Positions 10,917 to 20,179 of a stretch of DNA of 64,000 nt are shown one piece after another. The first letter of the stretch is position 1; every line of letters starts with the position of its first letter. This DNA comes from Prorocentrum cordatum (Eukaryota; Sar; Dinophyceae; Prorocentrales; Prorocentraceae). The stretch spans positions 1,014,728 through 1,078,727 of the forward strand of contig CAUYUJ010003447.1 of the NCBI GenBank assembly GCA_963575745.1, in the 5' to 3' direction. A program made the translations under genes and the position numbers. The notes below the pieces were generated by a model. The model was given only the letters and a program-made list of their open reading frames with translations, was not told the origin of the DNA and did no database searches.

Positions 10917-11061
10917 AACTGTTGGCGCTCCGCGCGGACTTCTTGGATCTGCGCTGGACCCCCCTCCCTGGCGCGCGGAGTGTGCCCGGGGCGGCGCCGG
11001 AGGCGCCGCAGAGGGGGGCCCCTCCGCGGATCCAAGAAATCCGCGCGGAGCGCCAAAAGTT
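10917..11061. mobile_element. Short inverted-repeat element, 145 bp, arms of about 37 bp
   Basis: The left arm begins AACTGTTGGCGCTCCGCGCG and continues GACTTCTTGGATCTGCG. The right arm, read on the other strand from 11061, begins AACTTTTGGCGCTCCGCGCG and continues GATTTCTTGGATCCGCG. Only three of 37 positions differ. The middle is a G+C-rich spacer with its own small palindrome. No clear target duplication is visible. Related arms occur near 7519-7770 and 34640-34800, so this is a repeated foldback or MITE-like family. Confidence 0.7.
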
Positions 11062-12224
11062 AATGTTTATGTCGTTTTTTCTTCTTCGAGATGAACCCGG
11101 GCCTCGCAAGGAGCGCACCAGAACGCCGGGGTACTCCGACAGCTGACAGGCAGAGGGGCGGCGACACCGAGACGCGCGCAGGTCGAGCCCAGGGCCGTCG
11201 TCGGGCCACCCGCAGGTCCGCTCTCGGCGGGGCTCGGGAGGGCGCTTTGCCTGTCTCGGGCCCGCCTCCTCTGCCTCGCACCAGCGCGCCGGGCAGCAAT
11301 GCTTCTGCAGCAAGGAGGGCACTGGATAATTAGAGGGCAGAGAATCCACTCCCATCATGATCACCCTGACACGCGAGGCCGTTTAGTAAACACACACAGA
11401 TGGAATCGAACAGGGCAGGGCTGTTTAGTAATTGCCCAGGGCCGTTTGGGAAACGCAAATTATCGGGTCAGGCTGTTTTTTTCTCCCTTGACTGGAGATC
11501 CAGCTGCACCGACCTTCGCAGCACGGGGCGGCTCTACACCACCACTGTCTCTAGCCGGGGCGATCCTGAGTCCCAGCACGGTGCGTACGCCCTCTGAGCT
11601 GAAAGGTCCATGCACGATCCTGCCCGCAGGGCCCAGGAGTGCCCAGGAGCGCCCTCGCCAGGCACGGTGGTGGTGCACACCTGCCTTCTGGCGGACGATC
11701 CTGCAAACCTTGCGGCAATATTGTATGAGGATGCCAGCTGCATACGAGGCCTTGTCATGGGAATCTGCAATCCGCCACTGTGCCGGAGGCACCTGGTGGT
11801 GGAGACTTCAACATTGATAAAAAGAAATATTACTAAGAACCTCGTGCCCCGTCTCACGGAATGTCTCGGGCGCTATCGCACGCGCAAGGGGTGCTCCGCG
11901 TGACTCTTCACAATGCCCAGGGCGCTTGGCCCGGACTCCATACCTCCAAGTCGCTCCAGGATGGTCACATGCCGTCCTGAGTCTTGGGATTATCTTGGGG
12001 GGTGCCGAAGAGGCCAACATCGTTGAACAAAAACACGCTTGCACGTGAAATTAGCTTTCTAGGCTTTGTGTGTTCAGAGCGTCCTAGACGGCCCAAGAGG
12101 CCCACGGGATCGCCCCAGGACTGTAAGCCACATAAGGGCGTCCCAAAGGCCAACAGAAGACGGGCCACGGAAGGTCGCCAGCAAAACAGAACACGCGATC
12201 AGACAAAGGAGCCTGCACCTCCAA
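11062..12224. other. No supported gene
   Basis: From 11370 to 11480 there are short imperfect repeats of CCGTTTAGTAA / GGCTGTTTAGTAATTGCC. A short plus-strand run near 11650-11800 (YEDASCIRGLVMGICNPP) looks slightly protein-like but is too short to assign. Confidence 0.5.
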
Positions 12225-12310
12225 GGACCCTCTGCCGTCGCTGCCGTCGTCGTCGGCGTCGCCTTCGTCGCCGCCCGCGCCGTCTCCGCTGCCGCCGCCG
12301 TCGTGTGAGG
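12225..12310 (+). repeat. Imperfect (CGT/CGC)n trinucleotide tract
   Basis: About 85 bases built from CGTCGT, CGCCGT and GCCGCC triplets. Purely simple sequence. Confidence 0.85.
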
Positions 12311-12319
12311 GGGTTGGAG

Positions 12320-12655
12320 GGGGGGGGCATCGCGCCAAAATCGGCAGATTGATCGGCGATAGGACCCCAATAGCGAATCCGAACGCTCCCGAGCGAGGAG
12401 GGCTATCGGGCCCCTACATCGGCGATCGATGGGAGATTGCGAGTCGATGCATCCCCAATGAACCTATTCCCAGCCCCCCCCAACCGTTGCCTCATGGTTT
12501 TCGGGACTCAGCTGGCCCGCAGCTTTTCGGGACAATCCGGGCACCCCCAGAAAGCCCTCGACGAGGCGCAGCTGATGGAAACCACGCTGTGCTTCGAAAA
12601 GTCAGAGAACTCCCGAACACAACCGAAAACTCCTGAGCGTACCCCACCCTGACGA
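12320..12655 (+). repeat. Dispersed repeat family A, long copy
   Basis: The core (GATCGGCGATAGGACCCC, AGGGCTATCGGGCCCCTA, ATCGGCGATCGATGGGAG) is followed by a second module at 12500-12640 with TTTTCGGGAC, CACCCCCAGAAAGCCCTCG, ACGAGGCGCAGCTGATGG and AAACCACGCTG. The same two modules in the same order make up the copy at 57040-57410. An isolated second module is also seen near 50465-50540. Confidence 0.75.
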
Positions 12656-12689
12656 CTGTGGGTCACTGCGTCTTTCCCGCCCATCACCT

Positions 12690-13165
12690 TAACATCCATC
12701 GCCCTGACCACGCAGTCTCCGCCACCGCTGCCGTCGTGCTCACCGCCGTCGGCGTCGTCGACGCCGCCCGCGTCGCCGCTGCCGCGGGGGAACCACAGCC
12801 AGCCTGTGGTGCAAAGCGAAGGCGCCCTGCCCATGGGGCGCGCTGGGTGCGCTGGAGCGCCGCCAAGCGCCGGCGATCGCGAGGCCCGCCTGCGCGGGAC
12901 GACCGACAACGACTCCAACGACGACGGCGGCTGCGGCGGCATCGACGACGACGACGACGACGACGTTGACAACAACTGCCCAGTATTGACGGCGGCGACA
13001 GCAAGCTGCCCACGCAGCCGTACGGTGGCGTCCACGTAGGCGACGACGGCGGCCGCGACGAGGTGAATGTTGACGACAGACCTGACAATGACGGACACAC
13101 CGACGACGAAGACAACGGCGGCGACGAGAACTTTGATGACAGCCACGACGACGAGGGCCTTCGAC
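12690..13165. repeat. GAC/CGA-rich simple-sequence region
   Basis: CGCCGTCGTC-type triplets dominate on one side. ACGACGACGACGACG at 12946-12965 and GACGACGGCGG-type blocks dominate on the other. The plus-strand frame gives Asp-rich, and other frames give Arg- or Val-rich, low-complexity peptides. These are not taken as proteins. Confidence 0.7.
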
Positions 13166-13284
13166 AGCCCGCCTGCTCCTGGAGTGCTGAGGACACAATG
13201 AAGGGAAGTTTCGTCTTCAATAAGAACGACGCTAAACAATCACTCATCATTGGTCGATGCTTTCGAACATGGCCCAAAGAAAAT

Positions 13285-13380
13285 AAACAGGGCTCCCAAT
13301 ATGACCCCAAGAGGGCCCCGACAGCCTCAGAAGCACCTCCAGAAGGCTCCAAAATGGCTCCAAGAGGCGTGCGACGTTGG
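13285..13380 (-). repeat. Dispersed repeat family B, short reversed fragment
   Basis: GACCCCAAGAGGGCCCCGAC, CTCCAGAAGGCTCC and AAAATGGCTCCAAGAGG are the complement of the CTTGGGGCC-type units at 14.0-16.7 kb. The rest of the interval up to 13670 has no supported gene. Confidence 0.6.
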
Positions 13381-13670
13381 CTCCTGCGTCGTCGCCATTA
13401 TCCTCCTGCTCTTTTTCGTTATTAATGCCGTCGTCGCCCTTCATACTCCATCCTCTCGTTGTTGCTCTTCCTCCTCATCCCCCTCCCAACTCCCTGGGCT
13501 CCGCATTTCCACTCCTGGCTATCGTATGGCCGACTCCGAGTTTGGGCTTGACGGCTGACTCACCAGTCCATCCCACTGGATGCTCCCGCGCTTCTCCTGA
13601 TCAGGGAATGGGCCGGCGACCATGTCTGGATGGCCTGGTGAGGATAACAACGCCACGCGTCAACATGTTC

Positions 13671-13818
13671 TAACTCTCTCTCTCTCTCTCTCTCTATGTA
13701 TGTATGTGTGTATACATATGTCTATACGGATATGTATGTACGCATGCCTGTACAGCATGTATGTCTGCATGATTGCATGCATGTACGTACGCTTGTACAT
13801 ATGCACGCATGCATTGTG

Positions 13819-13849
<31 letters not shown>

Positions 13850-13850
13850 A
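13671..13850. repeat. Composite microsatellite (TC)n, (TATG)-like, (AT)n, (GT)n
   Basis: (CT)n at 13673-13694 leads into degenerate TATGTATG/TACATGCATG units and then (TA)n at 13816-13838 with a short (TG)n. The whole 180 bases are simple sequence. Confidence 0.95.
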
Positions 13851-13923
13851 TTGCATACAAGTGTAAAAGTGAAATTAGCCACACATATACACTAGAACCA
13901 CGCGCGCGCTGAGGCACCGCCAT

Positions 13924-13983
13924 GGACGGACCCTGCTCTCTGGTCGACCAGCTCTCTGGTCGACCAAAGAGCAGGGTCCGTCC
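13924..13983. repeat. Perfect 16-bp inverted repeat (hairpin)
   Basis: GGACGGACCCTGCTCT at 13924-13939 is exactly complementary to AGAGCAGGGTCCGTCC at 13968-13983. The 28-base loop holds two copies of CTCTGGTCGACCA. A third CTCTGGTCGA follows at 14013. It sits at the border between the microsatellite and the family B block. Confidence 0.9.
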
Positions 13984-15375
13984 CTGGCGGTCTTGAGGAA
14001 AGTCGGACCAGCTCTCTGGTCGATCCTCTTGGGCGCGCCCTGGGGCTCTCTTGGGCCGTTTTTTGGGGCCCATTGCGGGGCTGTTTCCGGGACTCTTTTG
14101 ATGCAATTTCGGGTCTCTTGATGGCCTCTTGGTGCGTCTGGGGCGCTTCTCGAAGCCTCTTGGGGTCTCCTGGGAGCCTCTTGGGCCAAAACGCTCGAAT
14201 CTTCGGTTCCTCGTCCCCGTCTTTGGCGCCTCGTGGGCCATCTTTAGCCCCTCATGGGCCATCTTGGAGCCCTCTTGGGGGCATCCTCGACCGGCTTGGG
14301 TGCCTCTTGGGCCGTCTTGGACGCAGTGGAGGTCCAAAAGGCGAATACGCCAAAAATGTCAGTTTGCCGATGGGAAACCGACGAGTTTTGCTTATCTGGG
14401 GCTCTATTAGGGTGCCCCCCTTGAAGCGTGTTCGATCCTCTTTTTGTTTTTTTGCGGGTCTCTTGGGAACCTCTTTGGGCTTCTTGGAAGCTTCTTGGAG
14501 CCTCTTGGGGTCTCCTGGGGGCCTCTTGGGCCAAATGGAGCGAATTTCCAGTTCCTCGTCCCCGTCTTGGGCGCCGACTTGGGGCGTTCTTGGGCGGTTT
14601 AGGCGTCTCATGGGCCGTCTCTGCCCTCGTGGGCCGTCTTGGAGCCCTTTTGGGGGCATCCTCGACCGTCTTGGGTGCCTCTTGGGCCGTCTTGGACGCA
14701 GTGGAGGCCCAACAGGCGAACGCGCCAAAAATGTCAGTTTGCCGATGGGAAATCGACGAGTTTTGCTTATCTGGGGCTCTATTGGGGTGCCTCTTGGAGC
14801 GTCTTCGGGGCCTCTTTGGTGTTTTTTCGGTTCTATGGGGGCCTCTTGGGGCTTCTTGGACGCTTCTTGGAGCCTCTGGGGTCTCCTGGGAGTCTCTTGG
14901 GCTAAAAGGCGCGAATTTCCAGGTCATCGTCCCCGTCTTGAGCGTCGCCTTGGGGCTTTCTTGGGCGGTTTTGGCGCCTCGTGGGCCGTCTTGGCCCCCT
15001 CGTGGGCCGTCTTGGGGGCATCCTCGACCGGCTGTGCCTCTTGGGCCGTCTTGGACACAGTGGCAGCCCAAAAGGCGAACACGACAAAAATACAAGTTTC
15101 CTTATAGTAAATCGATGATTTTTGCTTATTGGGGCTCTCTCGGGGTGCGTCTTGGGGTGGGGCGTCTTCGGGGCCTTCGGGGGCCTTTTTGGCGTCATGG
15201 GAGTCGTCTTGAAAGGCATCTGGAGCCATCGGAGCGCGTTTTCAAACGTTCCGAAACCATCTTCGGGCGATCTTGGACGGCCCCCGGCGCTCCGGCAGGC
15301 CCCCCGCCGGGCCCCACATGTGCAGTCGGGGTCCCCGCCCCCGGACCCCGACCCCGCCCCCCGGATATATGCATA
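13984..15375 (+). repeat. Dispersed repeat family B, three sub-units of about 360-375 bp
   Basis: The stretch is made of short units related to GCCTCTTGGGCCGTCTTGG. Into these a distinct A/T-richer block is set three times: AAAAATGTCAGTTTGCC at 14353 and again at 14728, and AAAAATACAAGTTTCC at 15084. Each is followed by GACGAGTTTTGC (GATGATTTTTGC in the third) and GGGGCTCT. One plus frame reads as repeated LGASWGPL-type peptide for hundreds of residues. That is a by-product of the repeat and I do not annotate it as a protein. The last 130 bases (CCGGGCCCCACATGTGC, then GGACCCCGACCCC) form a terminal module shared with 16655-16745. Confidence 0.85.
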
Positions 15376-15416
15376 CTAGAACCACGCGCGCGCTTCGCGC
15401 GCGCTTAGGTTCTAGC
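15376..15416. repeat. Head-to-head hairpin at the end of a family B copy
   Basis: CTAGAACC at 15376-15383 pairs with GGTTCTAG at 15409-15416, and the alternating GCGCGCGC runs between them pair around TTC. A single copy of the left half, ACTAGAACCACGCGCGCGC, stands at 13890-13908, at the other side of the family B block. Confidence 0.85.
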
Positions 15417-15737
15417 TAGGATCGTCACCGTCGTCATCATGTACATCACCATCGCCATCATTCCCCCCGCCAGGGCTAATGTACATCGTTTCTGGATGCT
15501 TCTGGCCGGAATACGAAGGGAGTTTCTGTAGTCAGAGTCTCCGGCGGAAGTCGCGGGGCCCCTCAGGATACTTACGGATGCCTCTGATAGTACTTAAGAA
15601 ATGATGGACCCGTCATTTTGTACCTGTGCCTTGATCAGTGGGACGGGCTTCGCACCGCCGCACATCACAAGACACGCTCGAGCGGATCCAGCCGTGGCGA
15701 CGTCGGGGACTGCAGAAGGTCGCAAGGACACGGAATC
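15417..15737. other. No gene seen
   Basis: Contains short imperfect repeats (GTCATCATGTACATCACC-type triplets near 15430) and otherwise unique sequence without coding signal. Confidence 0.6.
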
Positions 15738-15738
15738 T

Positions 15739-15774
<36 letters not shown>

Positions 15775-15915
15775 AAGAGAGGGAGAGAGAGACAGACAGA
15801 CAGAGAGCGAAGGAGAGAGAGAGAGAGAGATGGAGTGAGAGAGAGAGAGAGAGAGACACAAAAAAAAAAAAGACAGAGCGAGAGAGAGAGAGAGAGGCAG
15901 AGAGAGGAAATGGAG
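15738..15915 (+). repeat. Microsatellite (GA)n with interruptions
   Basis: About 175 bases of GAGAGA with AGACAGACAGAC and one A12-like run near 15860. Both strands give long open low-complexity frames (Arg/Glu or Ser/Leu), which are artefacts. Confidence 0.97.
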
Positions 15916-15989
15916 AGGAGGCGAGCTTGAGTCAACGAAAGTCGCAGGGAAGGGGGCAAGGGGAAGAAGGCCAGAGAGCGCTGAAGGAT

Positions 15990-16745
15990 ACAAATACTGG
16001 AACCCTCTTGGGATTTTTTTGGGGGCCTCGTCCGGCCGCTCGCTGGGAGTTTGACGTAGCTTCTCGGGAGCCTCTGAACCTGTCGGGGGCCTCCTGGAAG
16101 CAGGTTCGAAGCATTTTGGAGCCGATTTGGGGCTTCTCGGGGCCTCCTTTGGGCCTCTTGGGGGTCTCCTGGGGCCTCTTGAGGGGCCTCCTCGGGGCCT
16201 CCTGGCGGCCTCTTGGGGCGGAAGGCTCGAGCTTGCGGTTCGTGGTCCCCCTCTGGGCCCCCTCTTGGGCCCGTCTTGGGGCCCTCTTGGGCCATCTTGG
16301 GCGCCTCTTGGGCCGTCTTGGGGCCCTCTTGGGCTGTCCTGGGGCCCTCTTGGAAGCTTCTTGGGCCGTCTTGGGGCGGTCTTGGGCGCCTCTTGGGCCG
16401 TCCTGTAACGTCGGAAAGCCCAAAAGGCAACTTTGTGAAAAATGTACGTTTTACGAAGGGAATGGGCCAATTTTTGCGTCTAGGGGCCCTCTTGGGACGC
16501 ATGTTGGAGGCTTCTTGGGGCGTCTTGGGGGCGTCCTTGGACGTCTGGAGGCCATCTTCAGCATCTTGGAGCCCTCTTGGAAGTTTCTAGGGCCGTCTTG
16601 GGCGCTTCTTGGGCCGTCTTGTCTGACCGGGGAGGCGTCCGGCAAGCCCCGACGAGCCTCCGGGCCCCCCGGGGCCCACATTTGTGGTCGAGGTCCCGGC
16701 CCCGGGCCCCCGGACCCGGTGCGCCGTTATATGTATACACAAGGT
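15990..16745 (+). repeat. Dispersed repeat family B, second large copy
   Basis: It has the same CTTGGGGCC/GCCGTCTTGGG units, the same A/T-richer insert (AAAAATGTACGTTTTACG at 16439, then CAATTTTTGCG and GGGGCCCTCTTGG), and the same terminal module (GGGGCCCACATTTGTGG, CCCCCGGACCC). It ends in TTATATGTATACACAAGG, where the first copy ends in GGATATATGCATACTAG. Copy-to-copy divergence is high. Confidence 0.8.
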
Positions 16746-16954
16746 TTGAAGGCTCGTTGCGCTTCGCCATCCAATGTTGACCATGGCACCCAGGAGCCCA
16801 GGTTGCATGGGTTGTTTTGTCGGCCTTCTGGAGAATGTTTGCATGAGGCACGCGATTGTGTGCGAGTATTGCGATAGGCGCGCGCCGCGTAGGGGTGGAT
16901 CCGGGCTCACCCTGGCTCGCTCGGTTCGCCTATTGGAATTAAGGTCGAGGGTCG

Positions 16955-17475
16955 CTCGAATATGCCATGTTGCGCATGCTGTGCCATGCTATGCGACACA
17001 AATCTGCGACGGCATGATATGATGCCGCGCCAAGCTATGCTATAAACTTTACGCTACGTTCTGCTTTGCAACACGTTGCACTGCTATGGAAGGATATGAT
17101 GTGTTGTCATGAATTGTGATGAGCAGTACCATGCCATGGTATGGTATGACGTGCTACGATACGCACTGCTGCACAACGCTGATATAATTTGACGTGGTAT
17201 GCGCTGGCACGATTTGTTATGCCAGGATTGCTTGCGCTACGCAGTGGTATGCGGCGGCTTTCCAATGCAGTGCCATGACGTGATATACCATACTAGGATA
17301 TGTTACGACACGGGATGCTGTTACAGGGGACGCATTGGTATGCAATGCTACGCCATGGTAGGCTATTCCAAGGTGTGCTGTTCCACGCTGTGCGACGAAG
17401 ATGCATACCACGGAATGCTCGGCGGCGTTGTTCTACGCATTGTCACGATGTGCTACGATTTGCATTGGAAGAGAT
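16955..17475 (+). repeat. Degenerate TGCTATGC-type low-complexity tract
   Basis: The stretch is built from words such as TGCTATGC, CATGCTATGC, GGTATGACG and TGCTACGA with no constant period. It is lower in G+C than its neighbours. No open frame is favoured. Confidence 0.75.
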
Positions 17476-17484
17476 GGTTCAGAA

Positions 17485-17645
17485 ACCTTTGGGGCCGTGG
17501 TGGGCTGTCGGGGCCCCGCAAAATTGCAAACCTGAACAGGATCAATGAATCCTGCCTTTCCAGGGTCCCTTGGGGAGTACTGGGGGCGTCTTCGGGGCGT
17601 ATTGGGGGCATTGTGCGTCCTCTTGGGGCTCGTGGGCCATGATCC
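17485..17645 (+). repeat. Dispersed repeat family B, fragment
   Basis: TTTGGGGCCGTGGTGGGC, CCCTTGGGGAGTACTGGGGG and CCTCTTGGGGCTCGTGGGCC follow the family B pattern in the plus orientation. Confidence 0.65.
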
Positions 17646-17649
17646 ACGA

Positions 17650-18799
17650 ACAACGCCCGTATTGAAAGAATCACGTCGCTGGATATCTGGTCACGTGAAC
17701 ACCTCCACCCTCCTCGCTCCCCCTCCAAGACGAAGCGTTCCGAACGTCAAGGCGGCCGTGGCGAAGGGGCGCGGTCGCCGCCTCGCACGCCGCGGCCTGG
17801 CCGACGAACTCGGTCGGCGCGGCAGACTGTCGCGTGGGTAGGAGGAGGTGCGGACAGGGGCAGAAGGCGATCTCGTGACCCCCTCCTCGTTCGTCTCCTC
17901 ATCGTCGTCCTCCCCGTCCACCCACTCCTCCTCCTCCAGCAACAGCACCAGGAGCGGAGTCTGAATGTTGAGGCCCTAAACACCCGAAAGGAAATACAAA
18001 AACAAAGACCCATCGGCGAACAAATCGCTGACCAGCTGACGCATGGAAAGGAACATACTGAACAAAACAAACATGAACAGCCGACCCGTGGCATGGCCGC
18101 CGGCGACTCGAGTGCGAAGCGCGCCCTCGTCGTGGCTTCGTCACGGGCGACCCCGCGCTCGGACATGCAACTCCGTTGCACACTGAAGCCGTTGGCGTGT
18201 ACGATAGCGGACACGAGCTCGCTGTGCATCCTCAAGCACTGGCGCGGCTTCTCATGCGAGCGGCGCGCCTGTTGCAGCTGCTGCACATGCGTCTGCTGCT
18301 CTTCCGCGAGCGATATAAACCCAACCCCTTTCGCGTTCATGGCCTCGAACTCCACGGCCTCCCAGCACAACTGAATAATGGCATAATGTTGGAACTTCCT
18401 TCTGCAACTTTGCGTCGAGCTCGTGGGTCTGGACGTCCATCGCGGCGTGCTTGGGCTCCTCCCCTTCTTTGAACCCCACCAGCCCCCCGGGCGTACGTGG
18501 TTTAACGAAGTGCGTGTTCTCTCTGCAGAAACCATGCCTGTCCCTGCTCGGGGGGGGGGGGCTTACCCGCATGTCAATCCCAACCGACTGGTCCCAATCC
18601 CAACCAACTGGTACCAATCCGAAACAGCGCGAAATCAAACTGGCCCGAATCTCACCCAATGGAAGATAAGCCCGCTAGAAGAAGCAGTATAGAAGGCGCC
18701 TCAACACAAATGCACAAACCTAGTGGCACGTCTTCTGTCGCCGCATGTACTCTGGAAGCCAACATACGTAGCATAGTTGGAATTGGCACCAGTTCGGAC
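17650..18799. other. No confident gene; weak coding-like hints
   Basis: The minus strand at 18372-18250 reads CWEAVEFEAMNAKGVGFISL and EEQQTHVQQLQQARRSHE, continuing KPRQCLRMHSELVSAIVH and VQRSCMSERGVARDEATTRA to about 18120. This is a soluble, helix-prone, protein-like composition of about 90 residues. The downstream side becomes (GAG/GAC)-rich simple sequence at 17890-17950. This may be a fragment of a real gene but no family is recognised. Confidence 0.35.
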
Positions 18800-19345
18800 T
18801 TCGCATGAGCAAGATGGCCCGAAGAGGGTCGCAGAGAGCCCGCGGTGGCCTCCAAAATGGTTCAATATGCCCCGTGATTGCTCAAGATAGCCTCCGACAG
18901 GACACCCCAAAAGGCCTCAAGACGGCCCTCGAAAGGCTTCCACCGCAAGCCCTCCACGGACCCCCGGGAGAGGCTAAGAAATCAAAGGGGCGTCAGTGTC
19001 GTTTGCCTTCTCGCCTTTTCGCTTCCGATGGGCTCTAGAGGCCCTACGAAAGCCCCAAAACGGCCGAAGAGAGCCCCAAGGCGGGCCAAAGATGGCCCAG
19101 AAAGAGTCCCAAGAGCGCCCAAGAGCGCCCCCTTCGCGCCTCAAGACAGCCCCAAAACGCCACGCTTGAGCCTCTGATGGGGGGGGGGGGGGGGGGGGGG
19201 GAGCGCGCCCACAATTGCCTCAGGAGGCTTCCTAGACCCCCCAGAGAGCCCCAAGAAGGCACCTAAACACCGATGGAGCTCCAAGAGGGCCCCAAGAGAA
19301 CCCCAAGAGGCCCCGAGATGACCTCACGAAAGAGCCAAGATGGCT
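18800..19345 (-). repeat. Dispersed repeat family B, reversed copy
   Basis: GCCCCAAAACGGCCGAAGAG, AGAGCCCCAAGGCGGGCC and GAGGGCCCCAAGAGAACCCC are the complement of the plus-strand family B units. A middle block with CGTTTGCCTTCTCGCC at about 18999-19014 corresponds in place to the A/T-richer insert of the other copies. Confidence 0.75.
19179..19201 (+). repeat. Homopolymer G tract, 23 bases
   Basis: Twenty-three consecutive G residues inside the reversed family B copy. The true length is uncertain because homopolymers are prone to sequencing error. Confidence 0.9.
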
Positions 19346-20179
19346 CCAAGAGACCTCCGAGACAACACTCCCACGGCTATTCCACTGCATGCTTCTGCAC
19401 TTCCCTGATCAAGGCAACTCGCGTGGCGGCCTGACTCTACATGATCTGGCGCGGAGACTTCTCGATCGCGACCGCAGGCGGGCGCCCGCGCGGCGTCGGG
19501 AGGGTCGAGCAGCCAGCGAAAAACGGAAACAGGGCGCAACTGTCGCCGGCTAGGCGCTGGAAAAGAAGGCCACAGGGTGACGAAAACGAACGGGCGACGC
19601 ACAGCGGCAGAGCGGGGGGGGCGGGAGAGAACGAAGACAAAAGAAGAAGACGAAAGGCAACAAGACGAAAGCGGGAAGAGGAACGGAAGGGCCGCCGATC
19701 AGCAGGGGACCAACTAGAAGACCACCCTGACCTTGCTGTGTATCATGTACATGCCGCAAACAGAAAGCATGACTCCTCGCCGCCGATCAGAACAGCGGCA
19801 GCGAGCGTAAGCAACGCCGACGTGCCCTCGCAGGGGCCGAGTGACCAAGATGGTCTGAAGTGCAAGCGAAGCCGACTGGGCCAGGTGCTGGCGCTGGAAA
19901 GAAGCGCGACCGCAGACCGACGAACGCCCAGCGGCGGCTCGAGCAGAAGACCACCAGCGCCCGGAAGAAGGCTGAGAGGCAGCACCCCCGGCCGCCACCA
20001 ATGCCATCGCAGACCCGACTGGGCGATGGGGGGCCGGCCGCTCCAGTCAGGCCAGCGACCGGCCCGCGGCCTGGGGGGCCAGCTAGCAGTCGCGAATGCA
20101 GGAAGGCGCGCCCGAGGTGGCCCGGCGCCCAGCGGGGGGGGGCCGGCGGCAGCAGGGCGAAGTGCGACGGCCCCGCCTG
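19346..20179. other. No supported gene
   Basis: G+C-rich, purine-rich plus strand (many GAAGAC/AAGAAG words at 19560-19700). Open frames occur on both strands with base-composition-driven translations. Confidence 0.55.

Noticed and set aside
14073-15408. Plus-strand ORFs of over 300 residues reading LLGASWGPL repeats
   Set aside because: They follow the DNA repeat family B; the other two plus frames and the minus frames are also partly open and equally repetitive.
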